DNA from: Streptomyces griseus
GTDB lineage: Bacteria > Actinomycetota > Actinomycetes > Nanopelagicales > Nanopelagicaceae
NCBI GenBank assembly: GCA_945884695.1
Contig: CAMCYO010000008.1
Location: 1-64,000, forward strand
DNA length: 64,000 nt
Direction: 5' to 3'
In this document: piece after piece, positions 1-10,528 of the stretch
How the letters are laid out: the number at the start of each line of letters is the position of its first letter
Position numbering within the stretch: position 1 is the first letter of the stretch
Made by a program: the position numbers and the translations under genes
Notes under the pieces: model-generated
What the model saw: the letters and a program-made list of their open reading frames with translations, nothing else
Told to the model about the DNA's origin: nothing
Databases searched by the model: none

Positions 1-972
1 GTCGTCATAACCCAATTCTTCGCCCATAGCGATTCTAAATTGTTCACGAACTAAATCAATTCCAGTTACTTCCTCGCTTACCGGATGCTCTACTTGGAGG
101 CGAGTATTGACTTCGAGAAAAGAAATTGTTCCATCGACTCCAACCAAAAACTCGCAGGTACCAGCGCCAACGTATCCAGCTTCTTTCATGATTGCTTTAC
201 TGGAGCGGTAAAGTTCGGCAGTTTGTTCTTTGGTGAGAAATGGAGCAGGTGCTTCTTCAACAAGTTTTTGGTGGCGACGTTGTAGTGAACAATCTCTAGA
301 ACTAATTACTACGGCATTCCCATGGGAATCAACGAGAACCTGTGTTTCTACGTGTCGTGGGCAATCTAGATATCGTTCAACAAAACATTCACCGCGTCCA
401 AATCCAGCAATTGCTTCGCGTACTGCAGAAGCGAAAAGTTCTGGAATTTCCTCCATTGTGTGTGCAACTTTGAGTCCGCGACCACCTCCGCCATGGGCGG
501 CTTTGATTGCAACTGGTAGCCCATGCTTTTTAGCGAATGCAGTAACTTCTTCGTGACCATCGACAGGATCTGCAGTTCCAGCAACAAGAGGAGCACCTAC
601 CTTGGCAGCAATTTTTCTCGCCGATACTTTATCTCCAAGCAAGCCGATTGCCTCTGGTGATGGTCCAATCCAAATAAGTCCCGCATCCAGTACCGCTTGT
701 GCAAATGAAGCATTTTCAGATAAGAATCCATAGCCAGGGTGGATTGCATCAGCTCCTGATTGCTTTGCAACATCAATAATTTTCTCAATATTTAGGTACG
801 TTTGTGTAGCAGTTAAGCCATTGAGTGAGTAAGACGCATCAGCAAGTTGGGCATGAATCGAATTTCGATCCTCACTGGAATACACAGCAATGCTCTTGAG
901 GCCATGATCTTTACATGCACGGATAATACGTACGGCGATTTCGCCTCGATTAGCGATTAGAACACTCTTCAT
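1..972 (-). CDS. accA: Acetyl/propionyl-CoA carboxylase alpha subunit (biotin carboxylase), truncated by window start
   Basis: Reverse translation from ATG at 972 gives [52 protein letters not shown]...[15 protein letters not shown]...[13 protein letters not shown]...[22 protein letters not shown], open to the window edge; missing from the ORF track because no stop lies in the window. Confidence 0.95.
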   Translation of the reverse strand, partial: MKSVLIANRGEIAVRIIRACKDHGLKSIAVYSSEDRNSIHAQLADASYSLNGLTATQTYLNIEKIIDVAKQSGADAIHPGYGFLSENASFAQAVLDAGLIWIGPSPEAIGLLGDKVSARKIAAKVGAPLVAGTADPVDGHEEVTAFAKKHGLPVAIKAAHGGGGRGLKVAHTMEEIPELFASAVREAIAGFGRGECFVERYLDCPRHVETQVLVDSHGNAVVISSRDCSLQRRHQKLVEEAPAPFLTKEQTAELYRSSKAIMKEAGYVGAGTCEFLVGVDGTISFLEVNTRLQVEHPVSEEVTGIDLVREQFRIAMGEELGYDD

Positions 973-1586
973 AACTTCGCCCCCTGACCCTGGGATTTTA
1001 AATCTGGCCATGAGTACCCCAATTTGTTCGTCATCGCTCGAAGCAATGGTATCGAAAGCCCAATAACATTTGTGTAGTCGCCATCTATTGAGCTAATGAA
1101 TGCGCTACTTAAGCGATCGAGAGTAAAACCACCGGCAACTCCTAATGGCTCCCCAGAGGCAACATAATCTGAAATTTCAGCCTCACTCATTGTTGAAAAG
1201 TTCACAGTAGTCGATGCAAGATTTGAAATTTCGATATCTTTTTCTGTATCAATAATGCAATGTCCTGTATGCAGAATTCCAGATTTTCCACTCAACATTC
1301 GAGCACGTTCGATGGCAAGTTCAGATGTCATTGGTTTGCCTAAAGAGCGACCTTCAAATTCAAAAGTTGAATCGCAGGCAATAATCAGCGCTGGTCTTTT
1401 GATGGTTTCGCGGACAGTATGAGCTTTTACAATAGCTAGCGCAATGACCATTTCACTTGGCAACATCGATGAATAAATCTCTGCATCCTCATCAACTCCG
1501 CTGACTGAAATAGTTGGATGAATTCCGGCTGCCTCAAGTAATTTCTTACGTGAAGGCGATGCGGAGGCAAGAATTATTGACGGCAC
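969..1586 (-). CDS. maf: Maf family nucleoside triphosphate pyrophosphatase
   Basis: [18 protein letters not shown] motif; GTG start; ATGA overlap with downstream biotin carboxylase gene. Confidence 0.9.
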   Translation of the reverse strand: MPSIILASASPSRKKLLEAAGIHPTISVSGVDEDAEIYSSMLPSEMVIALAIVKAHTVRETIKRPALIIACDSTFEFEGRSLGKPMTSELAIERARMLSGKSGILHTGHCIIDTEKDIEISNLASTTVNFSTMSEAEISDYVASGEPLGVAGGFTLDRLSSAFISSIDGDYTNVIGLSIPLLRAMTNKLGYSWPDLKSQGQGAKL

Positions 1587-1748
1587 TTATTTCTTCCTGG
1601 GCAAATATTTGCGGAGTCGAGGTGTGCCCCATTTACTCCGCCAAAACTTTCGGGCAGTTTCGGGGTGATTATGTGCGTTAAGCACTTCCTCGAGCGCGAG
1701 TTTTTCAGCATCTGTTGGCGTGCCAGATGTAATCGTGTACTTGATCAC
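1587..1748 (-). CDS. Acyl-CoA carboxylase epsilon-like subunit (53 aa)
   Basis: Reverse translation [57 protein letters not shown] overlap with carboxyltransferase stop; canonical position between accD and maf; too short for the ORF track. Confidence 0.75.
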   Translation of the reverse strand: MIKYTITSGTPTDAEKLALEEVLNAHNHPETARKFWRSKWGTPRLRKYLPRKK

Positions 1749-3316
1749 AGCGGGATATTTCCATGCTTACGCTCTGGAAGGATGTCACGTTTGTGGCGCA
1801 ATGTGCGAAGAGCTTTGGTGATGTATTCGCGAGTTTGGCTGGGCTCAATAACAGCATCAATAATTCCTCGCTCTGCTGCCAAATATGGGTTTGCCAGAGT
1901 TTCGTTATATTCAGTAACGAGATCTTTCCGTAAACTTTCTGCACTTTTGCTTTCAGCAATTTCTTTACGATAAAGAATATTTACCGCACCTTGGGCTCCC
2001 ATAACGGCAATTTCTGCACTCGGCCACGCTAGACAAATGTCAGCACCAATATATTTAGATCCCATCACAATGTATGCACCGCCATATGCTTTGCGAGTAA
2101 TTACAGTAATAATGGGCACCGAAGCCTCGGCGTACGCATAGAGCAGTTTTGCACCCCGTCTGATGATTCCGTCCCATTCCTGTTCAACTCCAGGCAAGAA
2201 TCCCGGAACATCAACGAGGGTGATAATTGGGATGCTAAACGCATCGCAGAAACGAACAAATCGCGCAGCTTTTTCGCTTGAATTTATATCTAAAGTTCCT
2301 GCTAATTGAGATGGTTGGCTGGCAATAATTCCAACACTATGGCCCTCTACTCGCCCAAAACCGACGACAATGTTTGGGGCAAATAGTGCATGAACTTCTA
2401 AGAACTCTGCTTCATCCACAATTGCTTGGATTAAAATCTTTATGTCATAGGGCTGGTTTGGGCTATCTGGAATTAAAGTATCCAAAGCTAAGTCGCTAGC
2501 TTTACACTCTAGCGTTTCAGTTGCTGGGAGCAAAGGTGCGCCATCAACATTGTTGCTAGGTAGGTAAGACAGAAGTGCTTTTGCATAATCAAGAGCATCT
2601 GCTTCGTTTTCTGCCAAATAATGTGCAACTCCAGTGCGTGCGTTGTGAATAGTTGCACCACCGAGTTCTTCCATACCAACTTCTTCACCCGTTACAGTTT
2701 TAATAACTTCAGGTCCTGTAATGAACATATGTGAGGTTTCATTAACCATGATGATGAAATCTGTAAGGGCCGGCGAATAAACTGCGCCTCCTGCACAAGG
2801 TCCCATAACAAGTGAGATCTGCGGAATAACACCAGAGGAGCGTGTGTTGAGTCTGAAAATCTTCCCGTAACCTGCCAGAGATGCAACGCCTTCTTGAATT
2901 CGAGCTCCACCTGAATCATTAATCCCAACAAGTGGCATTCCATTCTTAAGGGCGTACTGGGCAATCTTGACCATTTTCTCTGCCATTACTTCTCCAAGAC
3001 TTCCACCCATAACAGTGAAGTCTTGCGAATACACGGCAACGTTTCGGCCATCAATTGTTCCGTATCCAATAACAACTCCGTCGCCGTAGGGACGATTCTT
3101 CTCCATCCCAAAATTCACAGATCGGTGACGAGCAAATTCGTCCAACTCAGTAAAGGAATCTTCGTCGACAAGGGCTGCAATGCGCTCACGCGCGGTCATC
3201 TTGCCCTTTGCATGTTGTTTCTCAACTGCTCGGGCAGAGCCGGCATGAACAGCCTCATCGAGTCGGTGACGAAGGTCTTGAATTTTGCCAGCGGTTGTAT
3301 GCAGATCTTGGTCCAT
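1745..3316 (-). CDS. pccB: Acyl-CoA carboxylase carboxyltransferase (beta) subunit
   Basis: Full-length carboxyltransferase: [64 protein letters not shown]. Confidence 0.95.
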   Translation of the reverse strand: MDQDLHTTAGKIQDLRHRLDEAVHAGSARAVEKQHAKGKMTARERIAALVDEDSFTELDEFARHRSVNFGMEKNRPYGDGVVIGYGTIDGRNVAVYSQDFTVMGGSLGEVMAEKMVKIAQYALKNGMPLVGINDSGGARIQEGVASLAGYGKIFRLNTRSSGVIPQISLVMGPCAGGAVYSPALTDFIIMVNETSHMFITGPEVIKTVTGEEVGMEELGGATIHNARTGVAHYLAENEADALDYAKALLSYLPSNNVDGAPLLPATETLECKASDLALDTLIPDSPNQPYDIKILIQAIVDEAEFLEVHALFAPNIVVGFGRVEGHSVGIIASQPSQLAGTLDINSSEKAARFVRFCDAFSIPIITLVDVPGFLPGVEQEWDGIIRRGAKLLYAYAEASVPIITVITRKAYGGAYIVMGSKYIGADICLAWPSAEIAVMGAQGAVNILYRKEIAESKSAESLRKDLVTEYNETLANPYLAAERGIIDAVIEPSQTREYITKALRTLRHKRDILPERKHGNIPL

Positions 3317-3334
3317 ACCCCTACGGTACTAGTC

Positions 3335-4120
3335 GTGAGCACCCTACGTGCGCCCCTTGATGGCGTAACTATTAATTCCGCCGTAAAAAACAGTTACTGG
3401 CGGGTAAGCGTGGTCGATGTCACTGGGTCAACGCAGAATGATTTAGTACTACTTGCCCGTAGCAAAAAGGCAAAACACGGTGATGTATTAGTAACGGAAT
3501 TTCAAACGCAAGGCCGAGGACGTCTCGATCGAACATTCGAATCACCTGCACACTCTTCACTTCTTTTTTCTCTTTACATAGAAACCAGCGTTAATGTAAA
3601 TGATTGGGGCTGGCTTTCACTGCTTGCAGGAATGGCTACAGCTGATGCAATTACACATATATGCACTTTTACTCAGGGGAAAAAACCAAAATTGAAATGG
3701 CCAAATGATGTACTCATTAGTGATAAAAAGGTATGTGGCATATTGGCAGAACGAATTGATACAAAAGGTGTAGTTATCGGTATCGGTGTAAATGTTTCGA
3801 CAACTGTGGGTGAATTGCCTGTTCTAACTGCAACTTCTCTGGCTATCGAAGTGACAAGTGCTTGCGATAGGGATCTACTTTTAGTAAATATCCTTGAAGA
3901 ATTTGCAAAACTTCTCAAACGTTGGGAAGAAGGCGATGAGACCTTGTTGGAGGATTACCTCAATAAGAGCGCAACGGTTGGGCGTAAGGTGAGAATTGAG
4001 TCGCCCAATGGCCATTTCCTGGAATCTCAGGCGGTGGGTATCGATCCGAAAGGATGCTTAGTTTTGCAAAGCGGTGAGCATGTGAGCGTTGGGGATGTCC
4101 TTCATCTTCACCCAAACTAG
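3335..4120 (+). CDS. birA: Biotin--[acetyl-CoA-carboxylase] ligase
   Basis: STQNDLVLLA, TEFQTQGRGRLDRTFESP, KWPNDVLISDKKVCGILAE; the ORF-track start at 3023 is antisense to pccB; GTG 3335 fits. Confidence 0.92.
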   Translation: MSTLRAPLDGVTINSAVKNSYWRVSVVDVTGSTQNDLVLLARSKKAKHGDVLVTEFQTQGRGRLDRTFESPAHSSLLFSLYIETSVNVNDWGWLSLLAGMATADAITHICTFTQGKKPKLKWPNDVLISDKKVCGILAERIDTKGVVIGIGVNVSTTVGELPVLTATSLAIEVTSACDRDLLLVNILEEFAKLLKRWEEGDETLLEDYLNKSATVGRKVRIESPNGHFLESQAVGIDPKGCLVLQSGEHVSVGDVLHLHPN

Positions 4121-4129
4121 AATCTGCTC

Positions 4130-5242
4130 GTGCCAAATCCATTTCCAATCATTGGCGTCATCGGAGCAGGACAACTTGCTCGGATGATGGTGGCTCCCGC
4201 CACTGCACTTGGCGTTGATCTGCTTTTACTTGCCCAGAGTTCAGATGATTCTGCAGCTCAGGTAACAAACCACATTGTTGGTGATTATCGAAATATCGAT
4301 GCGCTGAGAAATTTTGCAAAGAAGTGTTCGGTAATAACTTTTGAGCATGAGTTAATTCCAGTCTCGGTTATTCGAACTCTCGAAGCAGAAGGTGTTGTAG
4401 TGAGACCATCATCGGATTCATTTATTTTCAGTCAAGATAAAGCACAGATGCGAGAGCGTCTATCTAATTTTCGCTCTCCTAAATGGCAGGTAATAACTTC
4501 AGCCCAAGGAGTGAGCGAATTTCCACTTATTGCAAAATCTATTACTGGCGGATATGACGGCCGCGGAGTCTGGAAAATCAGTAGATTAGAAGAGTTGGTT
4601 CAACTTCTGGAGCAAAATGGCAAACTACTCATTGAAGAGTTGCTCGAATTTGATATGGAAATTGCAGTGATGGTAGCGCGATCCCCTCACGGACAAGCTT
4701 CAACGTGGGCACCTACCCAAACAATTCAAGTCGATGGCATCTGCCTGACCACGATTACGCCAGTACCAAATATTTCTCAAAGCGTTGCAGTTGCTGCCCA
4801 GAAGTTGGCTTTAGATATTGCGAAGGAAATTGGGCTAGTTGGTGTAATGGCTGTTGAAATGTTTGTACGCGGAGAAGATATTTTCATCAATGAGCTAGCG
4901 ATGCGACCACATAATTCTGGGCACTGGACTATTGAGGGCTCTTGTACAAGTCAATTCGAACAGCACATACGTGCAATCTTAGATTTACCATTAGGAGATA
5001 CATCAATGAACTTTCCATTCGCAGTTATGGGAAATATTCTTGGCGGTACTAAGACAGACATGTATCGCCCTTATCTTCATCTCATGGCTCGATCACCCAG
5101 CCTCAAAATCCACCAATATAAGAAGGAGGTTCGTTCTGGGCGCAAAATTGGACACGTCACCGCTGTTGGAGAAAATCTTCTAGACTTGCGCGAAAGCGTT
5201 GAGCACGCACTTGCGTACATGAGTGGAGAAATTGATGAGTGA
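4130..5242 (+). CDS. purK: 5-(carboxyamino)imidazole ribonucleotide synthase
   Basis: IGVIGAGQLARMM, ATP-grasp motifs, NELAMRPHNSGHWTIEG; GTG start. Confidence 0.95.
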   Translation: MPNPFPIIGVIGAGQLARMMVAPATALGVDLLLLAQSSDDSAAQVTNHIVGDYRNIDALRNFAKKCSVITFEHELIPVSVIRTLEAEGVVVRPSSDSFIFSQDKAQMRERLSNFRSPKWQVITSAQGVSEFPLIAKSITGGYDGRGVWKISRLEELVQLLEQNGKLLIEELLEFDMEIAVMVARSPHGQASTWAPTQTIQVDGICLTTITPVPNISQSVAVAAQKLALDIAKEIGLVGVMAVEMFVRGEDIFINELAMRPHNSGHWTIEGSCTSQFEQHIRAILDLPLGDTSMNFPFAVMGNILGGTKTDMYRPYLHLMARSPSLKIHQYKKEVRSGRKIGHVTAVGENLLDLRESVEHALAYMSGEIDE

Positions 5243-5747
5243 GATAGTTGTTGCCATCATTATGGGCTCAGATTCTGATTGGCCCATTATGGAAGAAGCC
5301 GGTAAAACGTTAGATGAATTAGGCATTGCATATTCCGCTCAAGTTATTTCTGCTCATCGAATGCCCCTTGAAATGGTTGAATTTGCACAGAACGCCTCTG
5401 CTAGTGGAATTAAAGTAATTATTGCTGGCGCAGGTGGTGCTGCTCACTTGCCGGGCATGGTCGCATCCCTTACAACGTTGCCTGTAATTGGAGTTCCTGT
5501 TGCACTCAAATCATTTGATGGAATGGATTCGTTAATGTCTATTGTTCAAATGCCAGCTGGAGTTCCTGTTGCAACAGTGGGTGTAGATAACGCAAAAAAT
5601 GCAGCTCTTCTTGCAGCACGTATTCTTGGAGTATCTGATGCAGATATTTCATCGAAGGTGAGATCTGCCATGGATGAACTTCATGATGAAGCAAAAGTTA
5701 AGGGCGATAATCTAAAAGCCAAAAGAAATCAAAAGACAGGTTTTTAG
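5235..5747 (+). CDS. purE: 5-(carboxyamino)imidazole ribonucleotide mutase
   Basis: IMGSDSDWPIMEEAG, SAHRMP, AGAGGAAHLPGMVA; overlaps purK. Confidence 0.95.
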   Translation: MSEIVVAIIMGSDSDWPIMEEAGKTLDELGIAYSAQVISAHRMPLEMVEFAQNASASGIKVIIAGAGGAAHLPGMVASLTTLPVIGVPVALKSFDGMDSLMSIVQMPAGVPVATVGVDNAKNAALLAARILGVSDADISSKVRSAMDELHDEAKVKGDNLKAKRNQKTGF

Positions 5748-6142
5748 AGAACTCTTTTTCTATATTCAATTGCTGGACATTTATCCATAACTGCAAGCAA
5801 GCCTGCCTTTTGCGCACGATCCATGGCGTTTTGATCAATAACACCTAGTTGTAGCCAAACAGCTTTTGCTCCAATTCTTATAGCATCATCAACAACCACA
5901 CCAGCTAAAGTTGAGTTGACGAATACATCTACAACATCTATTGGGAATTCAATCTCTTCAAGTGATGAGTAGCCTTTTTGGCCATGAACGCTCTCGGCTT
6001 TAGGATGAACGGGCACGATTCGATGACCTTTTTGTAGGAGAAGTGCAGAAACTTCAAATGCTGGCCTTTGGGTGTTATTGCTCAACCCAACGATGGCCCA
6101 TGTTTTAAGTGCAAGAATCTGATCTACAACATCGGCGTTCAT
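5744..6142 (-). CDS. CoA-binding domain protein
   Basis: TWAIVGLSNNTQRPAFEVSALLLQKGHRIVPVHPK...VWLQLGVI. Confidence 0.8.
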   Translation of the reverse strand: MNADVVDQILALKTWAIVGLSNNTQRPAFEVSALLLQKGHRIVPVHPKAESVHGQKGYSSLEEIEFPIDVVDVFVNSTLAGVVVDDAIRIGAKAVWLQLGVIDQNAMDRAQKAGLLAVMDKCPAIEYRKRVL

Positions 6143-6149
6143 CTAGGAA

Positions 6150-7460
6150 TTAATTCGCACGCCCAAGTGCATGAAACTTCCATCCACCTGCAATCCATGT
6201 ATCTCGATCTAAGGCATTTCTTCCATCAATGATGATTGGATTTTTTACAAGTGCTCTAATTTCTTGTGGATCAACTTCTCTGTATTCACGCCATTCGGTG
6301 AGGTGTAGAACTAAATCAGCACCGGCAACACATTCTTTGGCAGTTGAAGCAAAGGCGAGAGTAGGAAAGCGCTTTTTCGCATTCTCCATAGCTTTTGGAT
6401 CATGCACAGAAACTATTGCACCTGCCGTTGCAAGTTGTGCGGCAATATCTAAAGCAGGGGAATCGCGGACATCATCACTTTCAGGTTTAAATGCAGCTCC
6501 CCAGATTGCAATTTTTAGACCAGTAAGATCCTCTTTTAGTTCGGCTCGTACTAAGTCGATTACTCTTTGACGCGCACGCAAGTTAATTGCATCAATTTCA
6601 CGTAGGAACTCGAGCGCCTGCTTTGCTCCTAGCTCCTCTGCTCGCGCCATAAAGGCGCGAATATCTTTAGGAAGGCATCCGCCACCAAACCCAATTCCAG
6701 CTTGCAAGAATTTGTTGCCAATTCGGGGGTCGTAGCCAATTGCTTGAGCAAGTACTGTCACATCTCCACCTGCGGCTTCGCATACTTCTGCCATGGCGTT
6801 TATAAAAGAAATTTTTGTTGCAAGGAATGAATTGGCTGCAACTTTAACTAACTCAGACGTCGGCAAATCTGCACGAATCCACGGAGTGCCAAGGGCAAGC
6901 ACAGGGGCGTAAACTTCCCTCAAAATTTCTTCGGCACGATCACTTGTAACGCCAACAACTAATCTACTAGGGCGCAAAGTATCTTCAACTGCAAATCCTT
7001 CACGTAAGAATTCAGGATTCCACGCTAAGTCAGATTGTGGCGCAGTGATGGAGAGTTGCTCTCTCAATCTGGAAGCGGTTCCGACTGGAACTGTAGATTT
7101 TCCGACAACTAAAGAACCGGCCTTGAGGTAAGGAGCAATCGCTGAAACTGCGCCCTCTACATAAGTTAAATCTGCTGCCAGGCTTCCCATTTTTTGAGGA
7201 GTACCAACACAGACGAAATGTACATCAGCCGTTTTTACTGCAGAAAAATCTGTTGTAAAAGTTAGTCGGCCGGATGCAACTTCAGTTCGAAGTAATTCAT
7301 CTAAACCTGGCTCATAAAAAGGAAGTTCTCCGCGTGAGAGTTGCTTGATTTTTTCAGCATCTGTATCCACGCCGATAACGGAGAAGCCAAGTGAGGACAT
7401 GCAGGCCGCATGAGTTGCGCCCAGATATCCAGTTCCAATGACCGAAAGGACTTGTTTCAT
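6150..7460 (-). CDS. ugd: UDP-glucose 6-dehydrogenase
   Basis: VIGTGYLGATHAACMSSLGFSVIGVD, GFGGGCLPKDIRAF, KPESDDVRDSPAL; start set at second ATG on leaderless-promoter spacing (track start 7469). Confidence 0.92.
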   Translation of the reverse strand: MKQVLSVIGTGYLGATHAACMSSLGFSVIGVDTDAEKIKQLSRGELPFYEPGLDELLRTEVASGRLTFTTDFSAVKTADVHFVCVGTPQKMGSLAADLTYVEGAVSAIAPYLKAGSLVVGKSTVPVGTASRLREQLSITAPQSDLAWNPEFLREGFAVEDTLRPSRLVVGVTSDRAEEILREVYAPVLALGTPWIRADLPTSELVKVAANSFLATKISFINAMAEVCEAAGGDVTVLAQAIGYDPRIGNKFLQAGIGFGGGCLPKDIRAFMARAEELGAKQALEFLREIDAINLRARQRVIDLVRAELKEDLTGLKIAIWGAAFKPESDDVRDSPALDIAAQLATAGAIVSVHDPKAMENAKKRFPTLAFASTAKECVAGADLVLHLTEWREYREVDPQEIRALVKNPIIIDGRNALDRDTWIAGGWKFHALGRAN

Positions 7461-7497
7461 GTTGCTCATTCTAGGAGGGTCGACAGGATAATTCTGA

Positions 7498-8607
7498 CTA
7501 TTTCAATGCTCCACAAGGGTTTTCATCTGCGGTACGAGTTTTGAATTTATCAATAATCGTAGTTTTAGGTTTTGCAGATGAAGATGGAGATGGCGAAGCG
7601 CTAATTTTATCAACAATCTCTACATCATTAATGAGGCGTTGCCATAACTCTGGAGCCAATATTGGATCCCATTGCACCGTTGAGCCGATGCCAGGCACTG
7701 AATAATTGGTGTTAGATAATGGAACTGTGAGCGTTCTGACTTGAGAAGCAGATAGGTTGCGCATCTGCTTAGCTAGCGTAATTAAGTCATTACCATCTAG
7801 AGCAGAATCAGTTTGAACCGTGGCCATTGCGGCGTTGAAAAAATTTACAAGGCGAATTGGGTTAAGCAACACACCAGAGCTCGTTGCTTTTCGAAGTACT
7901 GAACTCATAAATTGTTGCTGACGTTGCATTCGACCTAAATCACCCATTCCATCAAAATCTCGGGTGCGCACGTATTTTAAGGCATCAATTCCATTAAGTG
8001 TGTGAATGCCAGCCGCCAAAACTAAATGGCTCTTTGGATCGTCAATATCTCGTTTTGTACAGACTTCGATTCCCCCTAGAGCATCTACCATATGTGCAAA
8101 GCCAGCAAAATTTATTTCAACATAGTGGTCAATGCGCAAATTCGCTGCATTCTCAATAGTTCGAATGAGAAGTGGAGCGCCTCCCCAATTGAATGATGCA
8201 TTCAATTTCGCTCGAACTTCAGCAATAGTTTTACCTTGAGAGTCGATGTGCTCGGGCACAGTTACTAAACTATCTCGAGGAATTGAGATGATCATTGCTT
8301 TATCTCGAGCTTTACTTATATGAACTAAGATCATGGTGTCGGAGCGCTTACCGGCTGCTGTGGCTACGCTTCCGACGCGGAGTATTTTTAACTCCGCCTT
8401 TGTTAAGCCCTCGCGGGTATCTGAACCAACCAGAAGGTAATTAATTGCGCTACTTGGCTTCTCAGGGCGAGTTTTCAATCCAGCAAATGCATCAATTCGT
8501 TTAAGAGATCCACTGACGTGACCAAGTCCTAGCCAAGATATGGTTGATACCCCCACGATAGCAATCGAGATCGAGGTAAGAATTCGAATAGATCGCGTGG
8601 ATTTCAC
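7498..8607 (-). CDS. LCP (LytR-CpsA-Psr) family protein
   Basis: NYLLVGSDTREGL, SIPRDSLV, GGIEVCTKRDIDDPKS, LDGLGAL-type region DALKYVRTRDFDGMGDLGRMQRQQQFM. Confidence 0.92.
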   Translation of the reverse strand: MKSTRSIRILTSISIAIVGVSTISWLGLGHVSGSLKRIDAFAGLKTRPEKPSSAINYLLVGSDTREGLTKAELKILRVGSVATAAGKRSDTMILVHISKARDKAMIISIPRDSLVTVPEHIDSQGKTIAEVRAKLNASFNWGGAPLLIRTIENAANLRIDHYVEINFAGFAHMVDALGGIEVCTKRDIDDPKSHLVLAAGIHTLNGIDALKYVRTRDFDGMGDLGRMQRQQQFMSSVLRKATSSGVLLNPIRLVNFFNAAMATVQTDSALDGNDLITLAKQMRNLSASQVRTLTVPLSNTNYSVPGIGSTVQWDPILAPELWQRLINDVEIVDKISASPSPSSSAKPKTTIIDKFKTRTADENPCGALK

Positions 8608-8643
8608 AAGGAGAGCGTACTTGGACGATAGCGTTATCGTGTT

Positions 8644-9657
8644 ATGACGCCATCAAAGGACTCGTTACCTGCCTCACCGCTAGTACCCAATTTAGGGGCA
8701 CTTGACGGTGTTAGCGTTATTTTGCCCGTGCTCAATGAAGAGTTACATATTTCAAAGGCCATTGACGCAATTCTTGCTCAGGATTATCTCGGAAAGCTAG
8801 AAATCATTCTGGCACTTGGTCCATCTAGGGATCAAACAGTTGAGATCGTGCGTGCATTGCAAGATAAAGATGTTCGGATAATTTTGGTGGATAATCCAAC
8901 AGGTCGGACTGCAACCGGATTAAATCTTGCACTCTCAAAATCGCACTATTCAATTATTGTTCGTGTAGATGGGCACGCGCAGATACCTCACGATTATATT
9001 TCAACTGCAGTGAGAATTCTTAACGAGACAGGCGCGGTAAATGTTGGAGGTGTTATGGGAGCAGAGGGTGTCACCTCGTTTGAAAAGTCTGTTGCAAGTG
9101 CAATGCGCAGTCCCCTTGGCGTAGGTTCTTCGAATTTTCATACGGGCGGAGATGCCGGTCCTGTAGATACTGTGTATCTCGGATGCTTTAATCGTCTAGC
9201 GCTAGAAAAAGTGGGTGGTTTTGATGAAAGGTTTAAGAGGGCTCAAGATTGGGAGTTAAATTTTCGCCTACGTTCTGCTGGTGGAGTTGTGTACTTCGAT
9301 CCGCGACTACATGTTACATATCGGCCTCGTCCGAATTTAATTGCGCTCGCCAAGCAATATTTTGAGTATGGTCGATGGAGAAGAGTCGTGATGCGACGCC
9401 ATCAAGGAACAGCAAACCTTCGTTATCTAGCGCCACCATGTGCATTGATTGGAACCGTCACATCTTTAATTTGTGGAATTGCTTTTTCTCCGCTGTTTTT
9501 CTTTCCAGCAATGGTTTACTTGTTATTTATTCTGAGTTCATCACTTGCAATTGGCAAAGGTGTTACAGCGAAATTTCGACTCCCAGCAATATTGCTCGTA
9601 ATGCACATGTCTTGGGGAGCAGGATTTCTCACCTCACCTAAGACTCTTGCGCCTTAA
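8644..9657 (+). CDS. Family 2 glycosyltransferase (ExoA-like), membrane-associated C-terminus
   Basis: VSVILPVLNEELHISKAIDAILAQDY; DAGPVDTVYLGCFNRLALEKVGGFDE; hydrophobic C-terminus. Confidence 0.88.
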   Translation: MTPSKDSLPASPLVPNLGALDGVSVILPVLNEELHISKAIDAILAQDYLGKLEIILALGPSRDQTVEIVRALQDKDVRIILVDNPTGRTATGLNLALSKSHYSIIVRVDGHAQIPHDYISTAVRILNETGAVNVGGVMGAEGVTSFEKSVASAMRSPLGVGSSNFHTGGDAGPVDTVYLGCFNRLALEKVGGFDERFKRAQDWELNFRLRSAGGVVYFDPRLHVTYRPRPNLIALAKQYFEYGRWRRVVMRRHQGTANLRYLAPPCALIGTVTSLICGIAFSPLFFFPAMVYLLFILSSSLAIGKGVTAKFRLPAILLVMHMSWGAGFLTSPKTLAP

Positions 9658-9694
9658 AGACAATCAGAGTTGAGTACTGCGGTAGCCTGACGCA

Positions 9695-10528
9695 GTGGAA
9701 TCAGTAACTGCCAGCCAGGTTTATCTTCCCTTTCACAAGGGACTTCCACCTCTGCGCGCTTATTGGCGCACATTATGGAAGCGGCGAGCTTTTATTACTG
9801 AATACTCGCGCTCGGAGCTTCATGAACAACATTACGACAGCGTTTTTGGTCAGATCTGGTTAGTTCTTAACCCACTCTTACTCTCTGCTGTTTATTTTAT
9901 TTTGATTGTAATTATCGGCGGACACAGCGACAAGATGCGCTACGGACATTTGACTGCTTGTTTATTTCTTTTCTATTTAATTTCTAACACTCTGAGCGGT
10001 GGAGTAAAGTCTATAACTGCCGGACAACGCCTCATTTTAAATACAGCTTTCCCAAGAATCATGTTGCCAATATCAGCAACGGTGGTCGCAATTTTCCGAT
10101 TCATTCCCACACTCGTGATTTTTGCAATATTGCGCTCGGTCCTAGGACTACCCGTAGGTTTCGAAATGTTGTGGGCAATTCCTATCGTCTTAATCACGAT
10201 AATTTTTGCATTAGGGCTAGCGGTCTCCATATCGTGCATCAATGTATATTTTAGAGATATTGCTAATTTCTTACCATATTTCACTCGAACACTTCTTTAT
10301 TTGTCGCCCATTTTGTGGCAAGCATCAGATATCAAACCGCAACTTCGTACTCTCGAACTTTTTAATCCAGTATTTCCGTTATTGGATTCATGGTCGCGCG
10401 TTGTGGTGCATTCACAGGTGCCGGAACTTTCAAGCATGTTGATCTCATTAGCATGGGCTTTAGTAATTTTCTTTGCTGGAACGTATTTCTTCCTTTCTAG
10501 AGAGAGGGAGTTCGCAGTTCGTGTCTAA
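9695..10528 (+). CDS. ABC-2 type polysaccharide export permease
   Basis: YSRSELHEQHYDSVFGQIWLVLNPLLLSAVYFILI, multi-TM; followed by cognate ATPase. Confidence 0.88.
   Translation: MESVTASQVYLPFHKGLPPLRAYWRTLWKRRAFITEYSRSELHEQHYDSVFGQIWLVLNPLLLSAVYFILIVIIGGHSDKMRYGHLTACLFLFYLISNTLSGGVKSITAGQRLILNTAFPRIMLPISATVVAIFRFIPTLVIFAILRSVLGLPVGFEMLWAIPIVLITIIFALGLAVSISCINVYFRDIANFLPYFTRTLLYLSPILWQASDIKPQLRTLELFNPVFPLLDSWSRVVVHSQVPELSSMLISLAWALVIFFAGTYFFLSREREFAVRV

Noticed and set aside
3023-3334. N-terminal extension of BirA
   Set aside because: Overlaps pccB antisense; homology begins after GTG 3335
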